A DNA stretch of 64,000 nt from Hippasteria phrygiana (taxonomy: Eukaryota > Echinodermata > Asteroidea > Valvatida > Goniasteridae): NCBI GenBank assembly GCA_037893225.1, contig JAZGUH010000003.1, positions 682,001 through 746,000 on the forward strand, given 5' to 3'. This document shows, piece after piece, positions 11,941-21,577 of this stretch; the stretch's first letter is position 1; each line of letters begins with the position of its first letter. The position numbers and the translations under genes are program-made. The notes under the pieces were generated by a model, which was not told where the DNA came from, ran no database searches, and saw only the letters and a program-made list of their open reading frames with translations.

Positions 11941-12950
11941 TCAATAAATCCTTTAAGTATAGTTAGAGATTATATTTCATTTACATTAAAAACAAAAAAT
12001 ATATATATTTGTCTTGCTCACGACTTGCTCAGGGGAATCACCGGGACTTTGGAGGGGGAGTTTGTGTCCGATAGACCAAAGTTCTTCCAAACGTAAGTCT
12101 CCCATGTAACTGTTTTTTGAATTAACGTTTCCAGCGGCCGATATAAGGCATTGCCCAATTTTTGTCGAATTTGAATCGCACCAGCCCGCCCGCAAGCCAT
12201 GGTACCGCGATGTTGGCATTTTGACGAGTTTTGACGACTGTCTCCTCGTGTTAAAATCACCTGTGAATGAGAGTGAATGTCGCACTTTTGTCCCCTCCCC
12301 GAGCCAAAAATTGCCACAGGGCTCGGAAGCGATCTTTTTAATTTCGTTCTCCTTGAACCCTGGAGGAATTTGCTCTGCACGAGCGCGGTTGGCCACCCCC
12401 CGCTGACTGAGAAAATGCAATTTTAGAATTTATTGCTATACTTGTGGGTGAAATGTCTGCCATTTGTTTTGTGTGGCTATAATGTGACCATCACAAGGTG
12501 CAATATTTGCGACTGACCTGTCTTGAATTATACCTGGAATCGTTTAGAATTGACTGGGCAGTGATTTAGCACGGGCACCTTGCACGGACAGTGGGCGAGA
12601 ATTACCGTAGGCAAAGAGTAATTGGGCCCGCATAAAATGTCGAATTTACATGGTGCTCATCCAAATAAATCCCCAGTAATTCGAATTAGATATTACAATT
12701 TCGACGTTTGAAGCGACTGCTGGCTTTGTGCCGAAGGTTCAACATGCTTTGCCGATCTTCCGGCAGACGATCGGTATACGGCGGCACGGCTTCAAACGTC
12801 GATCCTCTGCAGTTTCTTAAGCAAACAGCCTGATTCAGAATTATATCTATACGTACAATAGGCCTATTGTAGTAACAGACGCACTAATTCAGAATACAAT
12901 TGATTCCCGGTCAAACCGCCATGTCCATGCGCATTGATATGTCTTTCTTT
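11941..12950. other. No recognised gene; one stem-loop
   Basis: Minus-strand frames of 120-144 codons (11986-12420) lack any domain I can name. CGACGTTTGAAGC (12699-12711) pairs with GCTTCAAACGTCG (12790-12802), a 13-bp stem that may be the end of a small element. Confidence 0.35.
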
Positions 12951-12954
12951 TATA

Positions 12955-13095
12955 CACTTAGGCCTACAAGGCTGACAGCCACTCTAAAGGGCTACAACAG
13001 AGGTTGTGGGGTTAGCCACATTTTGGGTTGCCAGCCCTTATACCCAAGTTACGGTTTTCCTGGGTCCAGATCTAAATAGAGAATAAATATTCAAT
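12955..13095 (-). repeat. Dispersed repeat fragment (GATTTATCC..ATTTAGA family), reverse copy
   Basis: CTCTAAAGGGCTACAAC, GTGGGGTTAGCC and AGATCTAAATAGAG match in reverse the segment at 24471-24560. Divergence is high. Confidence 0.45.
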
Positions 13096-13291
13096 AGATA
13101 CTAAAAAAATGATCCCAATTTTTAGATCTGTAGACTCAGGCGGGTAAACTTTCACCGTTGGTGAGACCAACTCATCTCTTCCTCTCATTCTAGAGTTAAA
13201 CATGCTCAGAATTAGTGCAGCTGTTGCAATGTATATATTAAAGAAGGCACCTCTTTCTACAGTGTGAGTCAAAAAAACTATACAATTTTAA

Positions 13292-14035
13292 AATTGGCCA
13301 TAGTTTTATTCTGTAGCAATATAGATAAGATATTTCCATATGTACTTTTAGAGTAACTCTTCCTGCTTCTTTTGGTGACATTTTATATGGATTAGTTTTC
13401 ATGCATGACTGCACAGGAGACAACACAGGGTCGGGTGAAATCTAAGTTGCGCCAACTGGTCATTGCCTTGAATTAACCGGTGGAGTGGCCCCCAAGATCT
13501 CCTGATCTGACCCCTCTTGACTACTTTTTATGGGGATATCTGAAAGCTCGGGTTCTTACCACTCCTCCAGCAAATCTGGATGACCTCCAGGAAAGGATAA
13601 CTCGTGAAATTGACATTCTCAGACAAGACAGGGAGATGATTCGCCGTGCTGTTGCAGGAATGATGCGCCGAGCCCAGCTGTGCATTGAACGAGATGGTGG
13701 CCACGTTGAGGACTAAGACAACGTGGAATTTAATTGCCTTTTTAATTTAATTTAATTTAAATGTTTTAAATAAACACGAAGTTTAAAAGTTAATGAAATT
13801 CTTTCATGTCTCTTTGTTAGACAGTGGTTGTGTTCTTTTAAATGGTCTCTTTCTTATCCAACCCTGACCAGTTGGCGCAACTCAGATTTCACCCGACCCC
13901 CTTAATTGTCTCCTGTGCAGTCATGCATGGAAACTAATCCAGTAAAAATGTCACCAAAAGAAGCAGGAAGAGTTACTCTAAAAGTACATACGAAAATATC
14001 TTATCTATATTGCTACATAATAAAACTATGGCCAA
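13292..14035 (+). mobile_element. Mariner-type element with 171-bp inverted arms
   Basis: The left arm 13292-13462 and right arm 13865-14035 are near-complements over 171 bp. For example, GACCAGTTGGCGCAACT at 13865 matches AGTTGCGCCAACTGGTC ending near 13461. Between them lies the C-terminal part of a DDE/D transposase (13480-13716). An internally deleted or fold-back derivative of a larger Tc1/mariner-superfamily transposon is the simplest reading. The outermost target duplication could not be fixed. Confidence 0.75.
13480..13716 (+). pseudogene. Mariner-type transposase, C-terminal fragment
   Basis: The frame reads EWPPRSPDLTPLDYFLWGYL near its start. The SPDLTPLD block is the part of Tc1/mariner transposases that carries the third catalytic acidic residue (D in the mariner/maT type, where Tc1 has E), followed by the aromatic DYFLWG motif. 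After it comes a charged helical tail (LQERITREIDILRQDREMI) ending in GGHVED and a stop. Only about 78 residues remain of a protein usually near 340. The frame has no ATG: it opens at GTG inside the conserved block, so it is the 3-prime end of a deleted gene, not a small protein. The upstream two catalytic residues and the DNA-binding domain are gone, replaced by the left inverted arm. A transposase fragment is near certain; the exact clade is less sure. Confidence 0.9.
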
Positions 14036-14037
14036 TT

Positions 14038-14580
14038 ATAACATCTGGTACACTGACGTGTTTAAAATGCTTTGCACATTTTAACTTGGAATTCTCAAGA
14101 CCATAGAGACTGTTACTATATCACGCGATTCGGGGCAAGCCTTATACTAGCAACCCTCAGCTCCGGAATGGTCTGCAGGGGCCAATTTCATAGAGCTATT
14201 TAGCATGAAAATATCTTGCTTAGTAAAAACGGGTTACCAGCCAAAAGTTCATGTAATTTTTATGCTAAGCAAACAACAGCTGAATGCCAGTCAAAAGCAA
14301 TATTCCACACATGGAAATCTGGTTGGTAATCCAGTTTTTATCAAGGAAGCATTTGCATGCTAAGCAAATTTTTGTGCTTAACAGCTTTATGAAATTTGCC
14401 CCTGGTGTCTTTGTGCCATCCGCACCCATTGTGAACAATGTATTGGTGCTAAGCGTCTCTTACGTAACTATGCAAGAGCTTGCCCCGAATCATGTGATAT
14501 AGCAACAGTGTCTTTGGTCTGGATAATTCAAAGTTAAAATGTGCCAAGCATTTGGAGCAAGTCAGTGTACCAGATGTTAT
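14038..14580. mobile_element. TAACATCTGGTACACTGAC fold-back element, copy 1
   Basis: The left end ATAACATCTGGTACACTGAC and right end GTCAGTGTACCAGATGTTAT are exact complements. The arms extend imperfectly about 110 bp inwards (ATTCGGGGCAAGC against GCTTGCCCCGAAT). The same element, without the nested insertion at 14176-14403, is found at 60406-60752. No coding capacity. Confidence 0.85.
14176..14403. mobile_element. Nested GGGGCCAATTTCATAGAGCT MITE
   Basis: The ends GGGGCCAATTTCATAGAGCT and AGCTTTATGAAATTTGCCCC are inverted with two mismatches. The insertion interrupts the fold-back element. The related copy at 60551-60560 shows the uninterrupted sequence GGTCTGGTGT, which fixes the insertion to within a few bases. 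Interior words TGCTAAGCAAA and its complement lie near both arms. A truncated relative is at 3677-3850. Confidence 0.85.
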
Positions 14581-15261
14581 TCAAATGTAACTCGCAAAAA
14601 TAGCTTATTGATTCTGCCTATACTCTTTAGTTATCAGGCTGCTATATTAAAAACAGGTTCTCGCATTTTAGGTGAAGATTTTCATCAAAACCGGTCACCC
14701 ATTCCCCTCCGTCTGCATGCAAGTGAATGAATACTGTATTGACGATTTCTGTCTTTACACCCCCAATAAAAGCCAAAAATGACTAAATCTATTAATCTCT
14801 CCGTGGCGTGTTTAATTGTGTCCTTTTTTCCCAAGTAGCCTAGCCGTCGGCGATGCTGTTAACCTTTTCTCTTTTGATCGGGATACGTGGAATTTGACGT
14901 CCCATGACGATTGGCCTCTCAGTGTTTGCCGGGATTTCCTGGCTGATCGTTCACTGAGTTTAAAGGTTTATATACAACATTTGCTTTCGCTGTAATTTTC
15001 AGAAATGAATGGATTTGGGTTTAGTATTAATAGCAAATACTGAAACACTGACCTATTTAAGGTTTTGTGTGCATAGATGTTCGGAAAACAAAGAGAAAAA
15101 AATGCTGTTCTTGTATAGTCCGGTTACAATGACCCTACTTCAGAAAAATGGAGCAATTTATAGACTAGCCGACTTGCACCCGTTTACGGATGTTTAACTG
15201 ATTGCAAAATAAAATATCTACTTAAAGTTGGTAAATTGGGGCAGTATTTGAAGAAGAAAAA
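14581..15261. other. No recognised feature
   Basis: Short chance frames only. The first 30 bp are shared with the sequence right of 60752, so the flanking repeat may extend slightly past the terminal repeats. Confidence 0.35.
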
Positions 15262-15432
15262 AAAATCAGTTTTTTTCCAACGATGGCCGGCCGACCACTC
15301 GCTGGAAAAGTTCCACTTTTCTTGAAAACGACAGCAGGCAGCTAGGCGCCATGATTTCACAGGATGCTTGAGACTATTATTTACTTAGTCTTGTACGGTA
15401 TTTCATAATAATCCAGTATAGTTTGGTTTTTG
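15262..15432 (+). mobile_element. Fragment of the TTAA / AGGCAGTGTACA family
   Basis: TCCAACGATGG.CGGCCGAC, TTTTCTTGA.AACGACA, ATTTCACAGGAT and GGTATTTCATAATAAT match the right half of the element at 27961-28973 in the same orientation. Other fragments are at 29478-29615 and 52745-52925, both reversed. Confidence 0.6.
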
Positions 15433-15558
15433 GATGTTTGCAATTGTTGTATATCAGGGGCGGATCCAGGAAATGTTGCGGGGGAGGGGGGTGTTTCTGT
15501 AATTTGCCCAGAAAGGTGACTCCCAGAATATTTCGTCTGCGAAAAAGATTTTACAAGC

Positions 15559-15559
<1 letters not shown>

Positions 15560-15592
<33 letters not shown>
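15560..15592. repeat. Poly-G tract
   Basis: More than 30 consecutive G. A similar run is at 15669-15685. Tracts like this are unstable, and their length in an assembly is unreliable. Confidence 0.9.
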
Positions 15593-15593
<1 letters not shown>

Positions 15594-16017
15594 TGTGGGC
15601 TGACACACTTTGTCACCGTTGGTGGCGCCATTTAACCTCTTTGTTTTGTTCTTACCCATAGGCAAGGTTGGGGGGGGGGGGGGGGTGGGCGGAGAAAAGA
15701 AGCGCACAGCCAATAACAACTTTGACGAGCTAGATGTGCAATTACGTCACCTTTATTGTATTTGTTTAATTTGTTTTATTGTTATCAACCACGTACAAGT
15801 ACTATGGGGATGCTAAAAATAGGTAAACTTTATACTTACCTCTTGAAATACAAACAACAATTATTGGAGATTACATATTCATCCCTGACCAATACTTTTT
15901 CGGAAGAACGCACAATCAGTTCAACTGCTAGAGAGATCATGTAATCGGAAATGTTGTATTTGGTGTCTCTTTTGTCTCCTTGGAAATGTTTGATAATGTG
16001 TGCTGATGTTTGTGTTT

Positions 16018-16145
16018 TGGTGCACACTGGTGCATGTAAAAGTCAATGACCCATGTCAAAATATTGGGGGGACACTGCCATAGCCGTCCCCTCCACAAAA
16101 AATACTGGGGGGGGGGACATGTCCCCCCGTCCCCCCGGGATCTCC
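16018..16145 (-). repeat. Dispersed G/C-tract repeat, copy A
   Basis: On the minus strand it reads GATCCCGGGGGGACGGGGGG, ACATGTCCCCC, ATTTTTTGTGGAGGGGACGG, CTATGGCAGTG and CATGGGTCATT. The same order occurs on the plus strand at 35508-35652. Both copies contain the palindromic GGGGGACATGTCCCC type word. Confidence 0.65.
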
Positions 16146-16698
16146 GCCCATGCCCATAGGCAAAATAGGACCTGTAGGGTTTCGGCTTTTCTGGTTTTCA
16201 ACTTTAGGCGTAGGCCCCTACAAGCAAAATAAAATTAAATACACGCGCCGGTGTATACTACATTTAAATGGTGGACCTTTTCGAAGATGAGAAATATCAA
16301 ACCCGTTTCTGTGTATCTTTCAAATTACTTTGTGAAGTCCTTTGATGACGTTGTGGTTAAACTTTGAGACGCCCAGTTAGGTTACCAAAAAGAAAAACCG
16401 TCGGGGAACGAAAATTTGGTTCGAAATAGTCGGACCGAAACCGGATAATAAGCGCAGTTTTTCGTCATTGCTTTTCGTGAACATTATTCTATAGGCCTAT
16501 ACTTTCTAATGATCTTTTTTTACCATATACAGTGGAACGCCGCTATAACGAACATCGCGGGATCCACACGCCATTGAATTTTATACAACACCTGAATAAA
16601 TCCCAGCCATCCGATTGGTGGATCGTCGATCACGTGCATTGAATTATTCGACCCATCACACGACGCGAACCCGCCCCGCCCAAAACGTTCTATCACAT

Positions 16699-16734
16699 GG
16701 TTCTATCAAACGGTGCGCGCGCATTGATAGAACC
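16699..16734. repeat. Short hairpin upstream of the recombinase exon
   Basis: GGTTCTATCAA (16699-16709) pairs perfectly with TTGATAGAACC (16724-16734). The second copy of the element keeps the stem with a different loop near 60256-60288. It lies about 70-100 bp before the first ATG. Confidence 0.75.
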
Positions 16735-16800
16735 AAAAGAACTTCCCTAATTTCACGGTCATTATGGTGGCGCTACATACAGGGCTGTCATTCACACAAC

Positions 16801-17021
16801 ATGGCGGCCGAGTTTCCCGAACTGCCGCGGTTTGTTCCCCTAACAGACGACGAAATATTGGAACTCGTAGGCGATGCTGACGCTCCAAATACAAAGAGAC
16901 AAATTAAATATGCAGTAAAACGATTAGATGAATTTGCAAGACACGCAGGAACAACAATTGAAGCTTTAACTGATTCGAAACTCGACAATTTTTTGTCGCG
17001 GTTTTATGCGGGACTGAGAAG
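16801..17021 (+). CDS. First exon of a Crypton-type tyrosine recombinase gene (partial)
   Basis: The start is ATG at 16801 in a good context (AACATGGCG); the open frame extends further 5-prime, but only through non-ATG codons. The product is about 73 residues, with FVPLTDDEILELV near residue 11, then KRQIKYAVKRLDEFARHAG and a final LDNFLSRFYAGLRR. This helical pattern resembles the N-terminal core-binding (SAM-like) domain of Crypton-derived tyrosine recombinases, as in KIAA1958-like and ZMYM-like proteins. The frame stops at TAA only because it reads into GTAAAC: the sequence AGAAG|GTAAAC is a good splice donor at 17022, leaving phase 2. The catalytic domain (R..H-R..Y) is not in the window, so it cannot be an active recombinase alone. 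The family assignment is from pattern memory; the exon and donor are directly visible. Confidence 0.75.
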
Positions 17022-17097
17022 GTAAACGGCACGTTGTAACGTTACACCAAGAAATCCATGCATGCAATCTGTCGGATTTATTCAGGCGTTGTATAAA

Positions 17098-17261
17098 ACA
17101 AATAATGAATGTTTCACATTCGTGCAATGGTAAGAATAATTTCATTCGGTGACAGATGGAATGTCCCATTCAACTCGGCTTCGCCTCGTGGAATGGAACA
17201 TTCAATCTGTCACCTCATGAAATTATTCTTACCATCGCACTCATAAACATTCATTATTTGT
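17098..17261. repeat. Long hairpin at the 3-prime end of the recombinase-exon element
   Basis: The arms run from about 17098-17170 and 17190-17261. Paired words include ACAAATAATGAATGTTT with AAACATTCATTATTTGT, TGGTAAGAATAATTTCAT with ATGAAATTATTCTTACCA, and GGTGACAGATGGAATG with CATTCAATCTGTCACC. The loop is CTCGGCTTCGCCTCG, itself a small stem. In copy 2 (59730-59862) the hairpin is shorter on one arm. Confidence 0.85.
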
Positions 17262-17541
17262 ATAATGTTCATACTTTCTTAGCTTACCGAATTCTAAATA
17301 AAAAGCAACCGAATTATAAAGCAACAGTTGGCTTTTCCCTTCTATTCCTTGGGGAAATAATAGCCACCTGTCACTCTTCAACATAAAGCTGCGGCCGTTT
17401 GGGAATTACAAACAGCCCAAATACCCAGTACATGTTTTAATCCGTTGCCTTTTTTTTCAACAACAATGTTGCACACAAAATTTGGGAGCCAAGGATGATG
17501 TTTATATAGCCGAATGTTCGGTATAGCGGCGTTCCACTGTA

Positions 17542-17875
17542 ATAAATTTACGACGAACGCACTTTCTGTCATTTTCCTCCTCCAAACTCGTGGAGTACCG
17601 TATTCTTCTAGCTGTTGGTCTTCGTTTGGCCTTTCTTCTTTGAGGATATAAGAGCGCAGTGTGGCTGAACACGTCAATTTGTAACTATTAATATAAATTG
17701 TTTTTTTTATTGTAACGACATAAGAGCACATGACCTCTAAATACAGCACCAACTTGGCCCTGTATTGGACACACATGCATGCACACACACACACAACTAT
17801 GTTTATGGTGTAAATCGAGGATTTCTTTTGTTCCTCTTTTGTTTGTACTCCCAGGTTTTGTACACGTTTCCACTA
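17542..17875. other. No recognised feature; short CA run
   Basis: A CA microsatellite lies at about 17780-17794. Minus-strand open frames here have no domain I can name. Confidence 0.35.
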
Positions 17876-17877
17876 GC

Positions 17878-17972
17878 TACTTGTCCGTAATCCTTTTTTA
17901 AAGATGAATAGAAATTGATTACCTGTGATATAGCCCCCAATCGGCCCAAAATAGGACATCCATGCAAAACAT
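17878..17972 (-). repeat. Dispersed repeat, copy A
   Basis: On the minus strand: CATGGATGTCCTATTTTGGG, TTGGGGGCTATAT, GTAATCAATTTCTATT and CTTTAAAAAAGG. It matches 19893-19972 on the plus strand, and part of it recurs reversed near 20140-20180. The match is at DNA level and accounts for the end of the 215-codon frame at 19328-19975. Confidence 0.55.
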
Positions 17973-19892
17973 GTTTCAATTAATCCATCGCTTATAACTA
18001 TACAACTTCCGTTACGTGAGGTCCGTGTCACGACCCGTCTGCTGGATTTTAGTCTATACTTAATAATGGCATGGCCCATAAAAATTACAGTGCCCAAATT
18101 AGTCCTACTTCCCAAGCCCCACTGATCCATATAAAATGGATCTTATATACACATGCTCCTTTCGCAACCCATATTAATGTCACCCTTTTCCAGCCTATAT
18201 ATTTACAATCTCCTGGAGGTAAAAATTACAAAAAACCTCTCCCTTGCCCACTGGGCGCCAAATCAACCTCATCCGCATGCATTCCGCAAAACTGTCAATA
18301 ATCTTATGAAATAACTGACAAATAAGATACGAGTGTCGTGTTTATATTTCATTGGGGCCCGCGTGTGCGTGCATGCCTGCACGACGAAGAAAAAAGTGAC
18401 GGCATTTTCGCGGCCTTTTTTTTTGTAACACGGAGGAGGTCTCCTAACCAGTCATAATATTTGTGGTTCAATCAATTTATTTTGTTTGAATTAACGTTGG
18501 TGGGAGGCTGCATATCTTTCAACATTTCCAAAGCAGACAATTTTAGACTTGTAGTCGAGATAAAGTCATTTCCAGGAAATATTACGACCCACGTGGAGAA
18601 CTTCGACATTAAAAGTGGGTTAGATCTTAAACTAATCGGGTCAGCCGTTAAGTCGTTGGTTTTGTCCTCTTTGAATCTTGGAGACCACTAGCTGCAACCG
18701 TAGACCAATCTTCATTCGGATTCCTCGATAATTATGTAGCGTTCCGGATCCAAATATGTGGGTGTCTATGGACAGTGCGTGAAGCAATGCGTGCGTACTC
18801 CAGTCCGTTTTGCACTCACTTGCATTGTACATCTGGATCCAAAATCTTGTCAAACGAAGGTGACACCTCTTTATCATGCTTTGCACAGCTTAGAACAATC
18901 TGCATTTAGTTACCTCGAACCATACACAGAGTATATTGATGTCCGCTATAAACCACGAGTTCGACACTGAAACTCATGAATTTTAGCAGACGTCGACTTT
19001 ACACCAAGAGCTAGCGTCACCGTTAAGAAAATACATAAAGATCTGTCAAGTCAATACATAAATCATTGTCAAATAAAAGCTACATGCGTCTGTTTCTTCG
19101 GGCCAATTATATTCGTCGTTATTTAAAAAAATGACTAGGCCCTGCATCATGCATTTTTCATGACCATCAAGAATAAAACAAATTAAGATGACAGGTGACG
19201 TTAGATTATTTTAGACACTAAAACAAAGAACCAAACGTTGGCAACAAGAGAATTACGGAACTACGGAATGCAAAGCGCCCCAGGAATTTGACATAAATCC
19301 TCGAAAAGAAATGTCAAGTACGGAAATATGATAGCCGTGTTCAAGGACAAAATAAATAAGTACAGTAATATATTCAACGTTAGCAGACACAACAGTAGTC
19401 GGACTTCAGTAATCCAGACATTTTCGCTATTTACGGACGCCAGAAATATTTCAAGAATGCTTCAGAAATTGACAGTTCAGTTAATGCCCAAATGCCACAG
19501 AAATATCATTGCGTTGAATAGCAGTAGGCCTACCGGTATGGAATCAGCCACAAATTTCTGCGGTCACGCACCGCCGATCCGCGTGGCTTTTGTCAGCAGT
19601 CCCCTTGGGCGTGTTGTCTCAAAACCCATTCAAACATCTCGCGGTTGTTGTTTGTCCCGCAAAAATCTCATTTCACAGACACTTCAAAAATCTAAACATT
19701 TATGCGACTGGTGGTGTACCGCATTTTCTCTGTATACGGCCATAAAAGTTCAGAAGAATTGGCCCGATGATCGAATTCTGAATTCTCCCAACAAAAAAGG
19801 TCACAATTTTTATTTATCTCCCACTGAATATCAACACGTTCATATTACAGTCAATTTTTCATTAGTTACATTCAATTGGCAAGTTATATACT
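17973..19892. other. No recognised gene
   Basis: About 1.9 kb without convincing exons. The frame 19328-19975 is the longest in the window (215 codons), but its last 27 codons are dispersed repeat and the rest has no recognisable domain. I do not call it a gene. Confidence 0.4.
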
Positions 19893-19972
19893 CATGGTTT
19901 GTATGCATGTCCTATATCTGGCTTCAATTTGGGGGCTATATTGAAAGTAATCGATTTTCAGCTATTTTTAAG
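19893..19972 (+). repeat. Dispersed repeat, copy B
   Basis: TATGCATGTCCTATAT, TTTGGGGGCTATATTGA and GTAATCGATTTTCAGC correspond to the reverse copy at 17878-17972. Confidence 0.55.
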
Positions 19973-20865
19973 TGAAAATTTGCCACTTTGTTCTCCTGTA
20001 TTTCTAAAAAGGGCAAGCATGAAAATTGTTAAAAATAAACGTGCTTTCCATACGCCGTAGTATCTGCAACAAAACCCAAGTGTCATGACAAACAGGGGAA
20101 AAATATCGCTTTCAAAACGAATATCGAATACTCCTGAACTCATACATACATTCCAAGGCCCAAAATAACTGGATGCCTGCATAGCCAAGGGCATTCCAGC
20201 CCATGAATTCGCAAACGGGAAAAATACCCCCTTCTGACTTTCGGCAAAAATCATTTTTGCCCGTATCAATTTCTAAAACTTTTGAATATTCTTCAATGAT
20301 CGCTCGGTGAAAAGATCCTCGAGGAGAATCCATTAAAACTTCCGACCCTCGGCAGAGGATTTACAGATTTGTTTCGAATGTTTGAACAAAATTGATCGAC
20401 ACTGTATACTTTGGAGTTTCAGATCGGACAAAGTATGGGTAGGGGCATATAGGATACGGGCAGAGGGGATATTATTACGGCGTTACAACTAAAATGACGG
20501 CTTTGTTGCCTTGAAGTCGATGGGGACTTCAGCTGCCATTAAAAAACGGTCTCATGGTTACAAGCAGCGGGCCACCGCGACTGGCCGTGAATGACTTGAA
20601 TTGCATACTTTGAGCTTCCGGCTATGTAAAGCGTGCAAGTTGGCCACAAAATCCAACGAGATTTGGCGAGAATACATACTTCTGGGGAAATAATACAGAA
20701 GATTCAATGTGTGCGGCGTCAACGAAATTCTTTCTTTTTTTCGGATTAGGCTGAGCCGGGAGCTGGGTATGATGAAAAAGAGGCACTTCAATTTACAACA
20801 GTTTTAAAATATTGCAAAATCATATTACAAATCATGAAAAAAATTAATATCATCATATAAGTTCA
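19973..20865. other. No recognised feature
   Basis: Apart from a weak third copy of the preceding repeat near 20140-20180, I see nothing supported. Confidence 0.35.
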
Positions 20866-21012
20866 AAAGTCGTCTCCTCATTGAGTGATCCCGACAATGT
20901 CACTTCCAATGTTGTATTTTGATGTTGGGGCGTGATTTCTGGCTATACGGCATTATGGGTTTTAACTATAGCGCACCCTAAACACTGACAATTTGAGAGA
21001 CCGCCAACATAG

Positions 21013-21086
21013 GGCAATATAGCTCAGTTGGTGGAGAACCGGTGTGGTATTCCTGGAGGTCGCAGGTTCAAATCCCGCTCCTGCCA
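21013..21086 (+). repeat. tRNA-like SINE head 1
   Basis: A box: TAGCTCAGTTGGTGGAG. B box: GGTTCAAATCC. The end is CTCCTGCCA followed by GTTTTCTTTGTTCACTTT. The anticodon arm does not fold cleanly, so this is not called as a functional tRNA. Confidence 0.7.
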
Positions 21087-21504
21087 GTTTTCTTTGTTCA
21101 CTTTGGAAATTTTTGAAAAATTTACCTCAGCAAATCCATTATTCGCGTTTCTATAGGTTAAAGACGGACTGAAGAGTCCGTAGCTAGACCAGTCAGTGTC
21201 TGGTACCAGACGTACACATAAATTAAAATGATCAAAAATTGATCTTGAAGCGGCGAAACCTGCACGCTCTATTTATAATACAAATTTTAAAAATCTGCAA
21301 AGTACGCATATTCATTCAGCACAACGACAAGAAATGCGGATACGAATCTAGACAAAATAATCTATAGACCGTACATGGGGCCAAGATGATTCTATTGAAA
21401 ACAATTTTTGGAAAACCTGATTTTTAAAAGAATTCGTCAAACAAACCCCAAGAGAAACTGACTAGGTAAATTTGAATACATTTTCAAAGTGAACAAAACA
21501 AAAA

Positions 21505-21577
21505 TGGCAGGAGCGGGATTCGAACCTGCGACCTCCGGAATACCGTACAGGCGCTCTACCAACTGAGCTATCTTGCC
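21505..21577 (-). repeat. tRNA-like SINE head 2
   Basis: The best preserved of the cluster. On the minus strand it reads GGCAAGATAGCTCAGTTGGT at the start, has B box GGTTCGAATCC, and ends in TCCTGCCA. GGCAAGA can pair with TCCTGCC with one mismatch, the D stem GCTC/GAGC is intact and the T stem has one mismatch. The anticodon stem is poor, so an intact tRNA gene is doubtful. Confidence 0.7.

Larger units (their letters stand above)
15455..16235 (+). mobile_element. CAGGGGCGGATCCAGG element, interrupted copy
   Basis: It begins CAGGGGCGGATCCAGG and follows the element at 27005-27257 through GTGACTCC, TTTCGTCTGCGAAAAA, a poly-G run, CTGACACACTTTGTCACCGT and CCATTTAACCTCTTTG. It is broken near 15656 and resumes near 16185 with GGGTTTCGGCTTTT and CTTTAGGCGTAGGCCCCTAC. 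The break is occupied by unrelated sequence and by the repeat at 16018-16145. CAGGGGCGGATCC-type ends suggest a hAT-like element. Confidence 0.6.
16581..17261 (+). mobile_element. Recombinase-exon element, copy 1
   Basis: A 681-bp unit also found reversed at 59730-60405. Its layout is: left arm TTATACAACACCTGAATAAA (16581); a hairpin at 16699-16734; an exon-like open frame (16801-17021) with a splice donor; a right arm ending in GGCGTTGTATAA (17074-17096) that is the inverted partner of the left arm; then a long hairpin (17098-17261). The unit is nested in the TA-flanked transposon. It may be a non-autonomous remnant of a larger Crypton-like element or a captured gene fragment mobilised by its own ends. 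Confidence 0.75.
16530..17539. mobile_element. TA-flanked DNA transposon with pogo/Tigger-like ends
   Basis: The left end CAGTGGAACGCCGCTATAAC (16530 on) and right end ending ...GGCGTTCCACTG (17516-17539) form 24-bp inverted repeats with one mismatch. TA is present on both sides (16528-16529 and 17540-17541). CAGTGGAAC-type ends and a TA duplication fit the pogo/Tigger branch of the Tc1/mariner superfamily. No DDE transposase is present. Most of the interior (16581-17261) is a different element, which also occurs alone at 59730-60405, so this is a nested composite with only about 330 bp of its own sequence. Confidence 0.8.

Noticed and set aside
19328..19975. Longest open frame in the window (215 codons)
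   Set aside because: No recognisable domain, no splice context, and its last part is a dispersed DNA repeat also found at 17878-17972.
21505..21577. Functional tRNA gene
   Set aside because: A and B boxes are good, but the anticodon stem does not pair and four similar relics are next to it, so a SINE is more likely.
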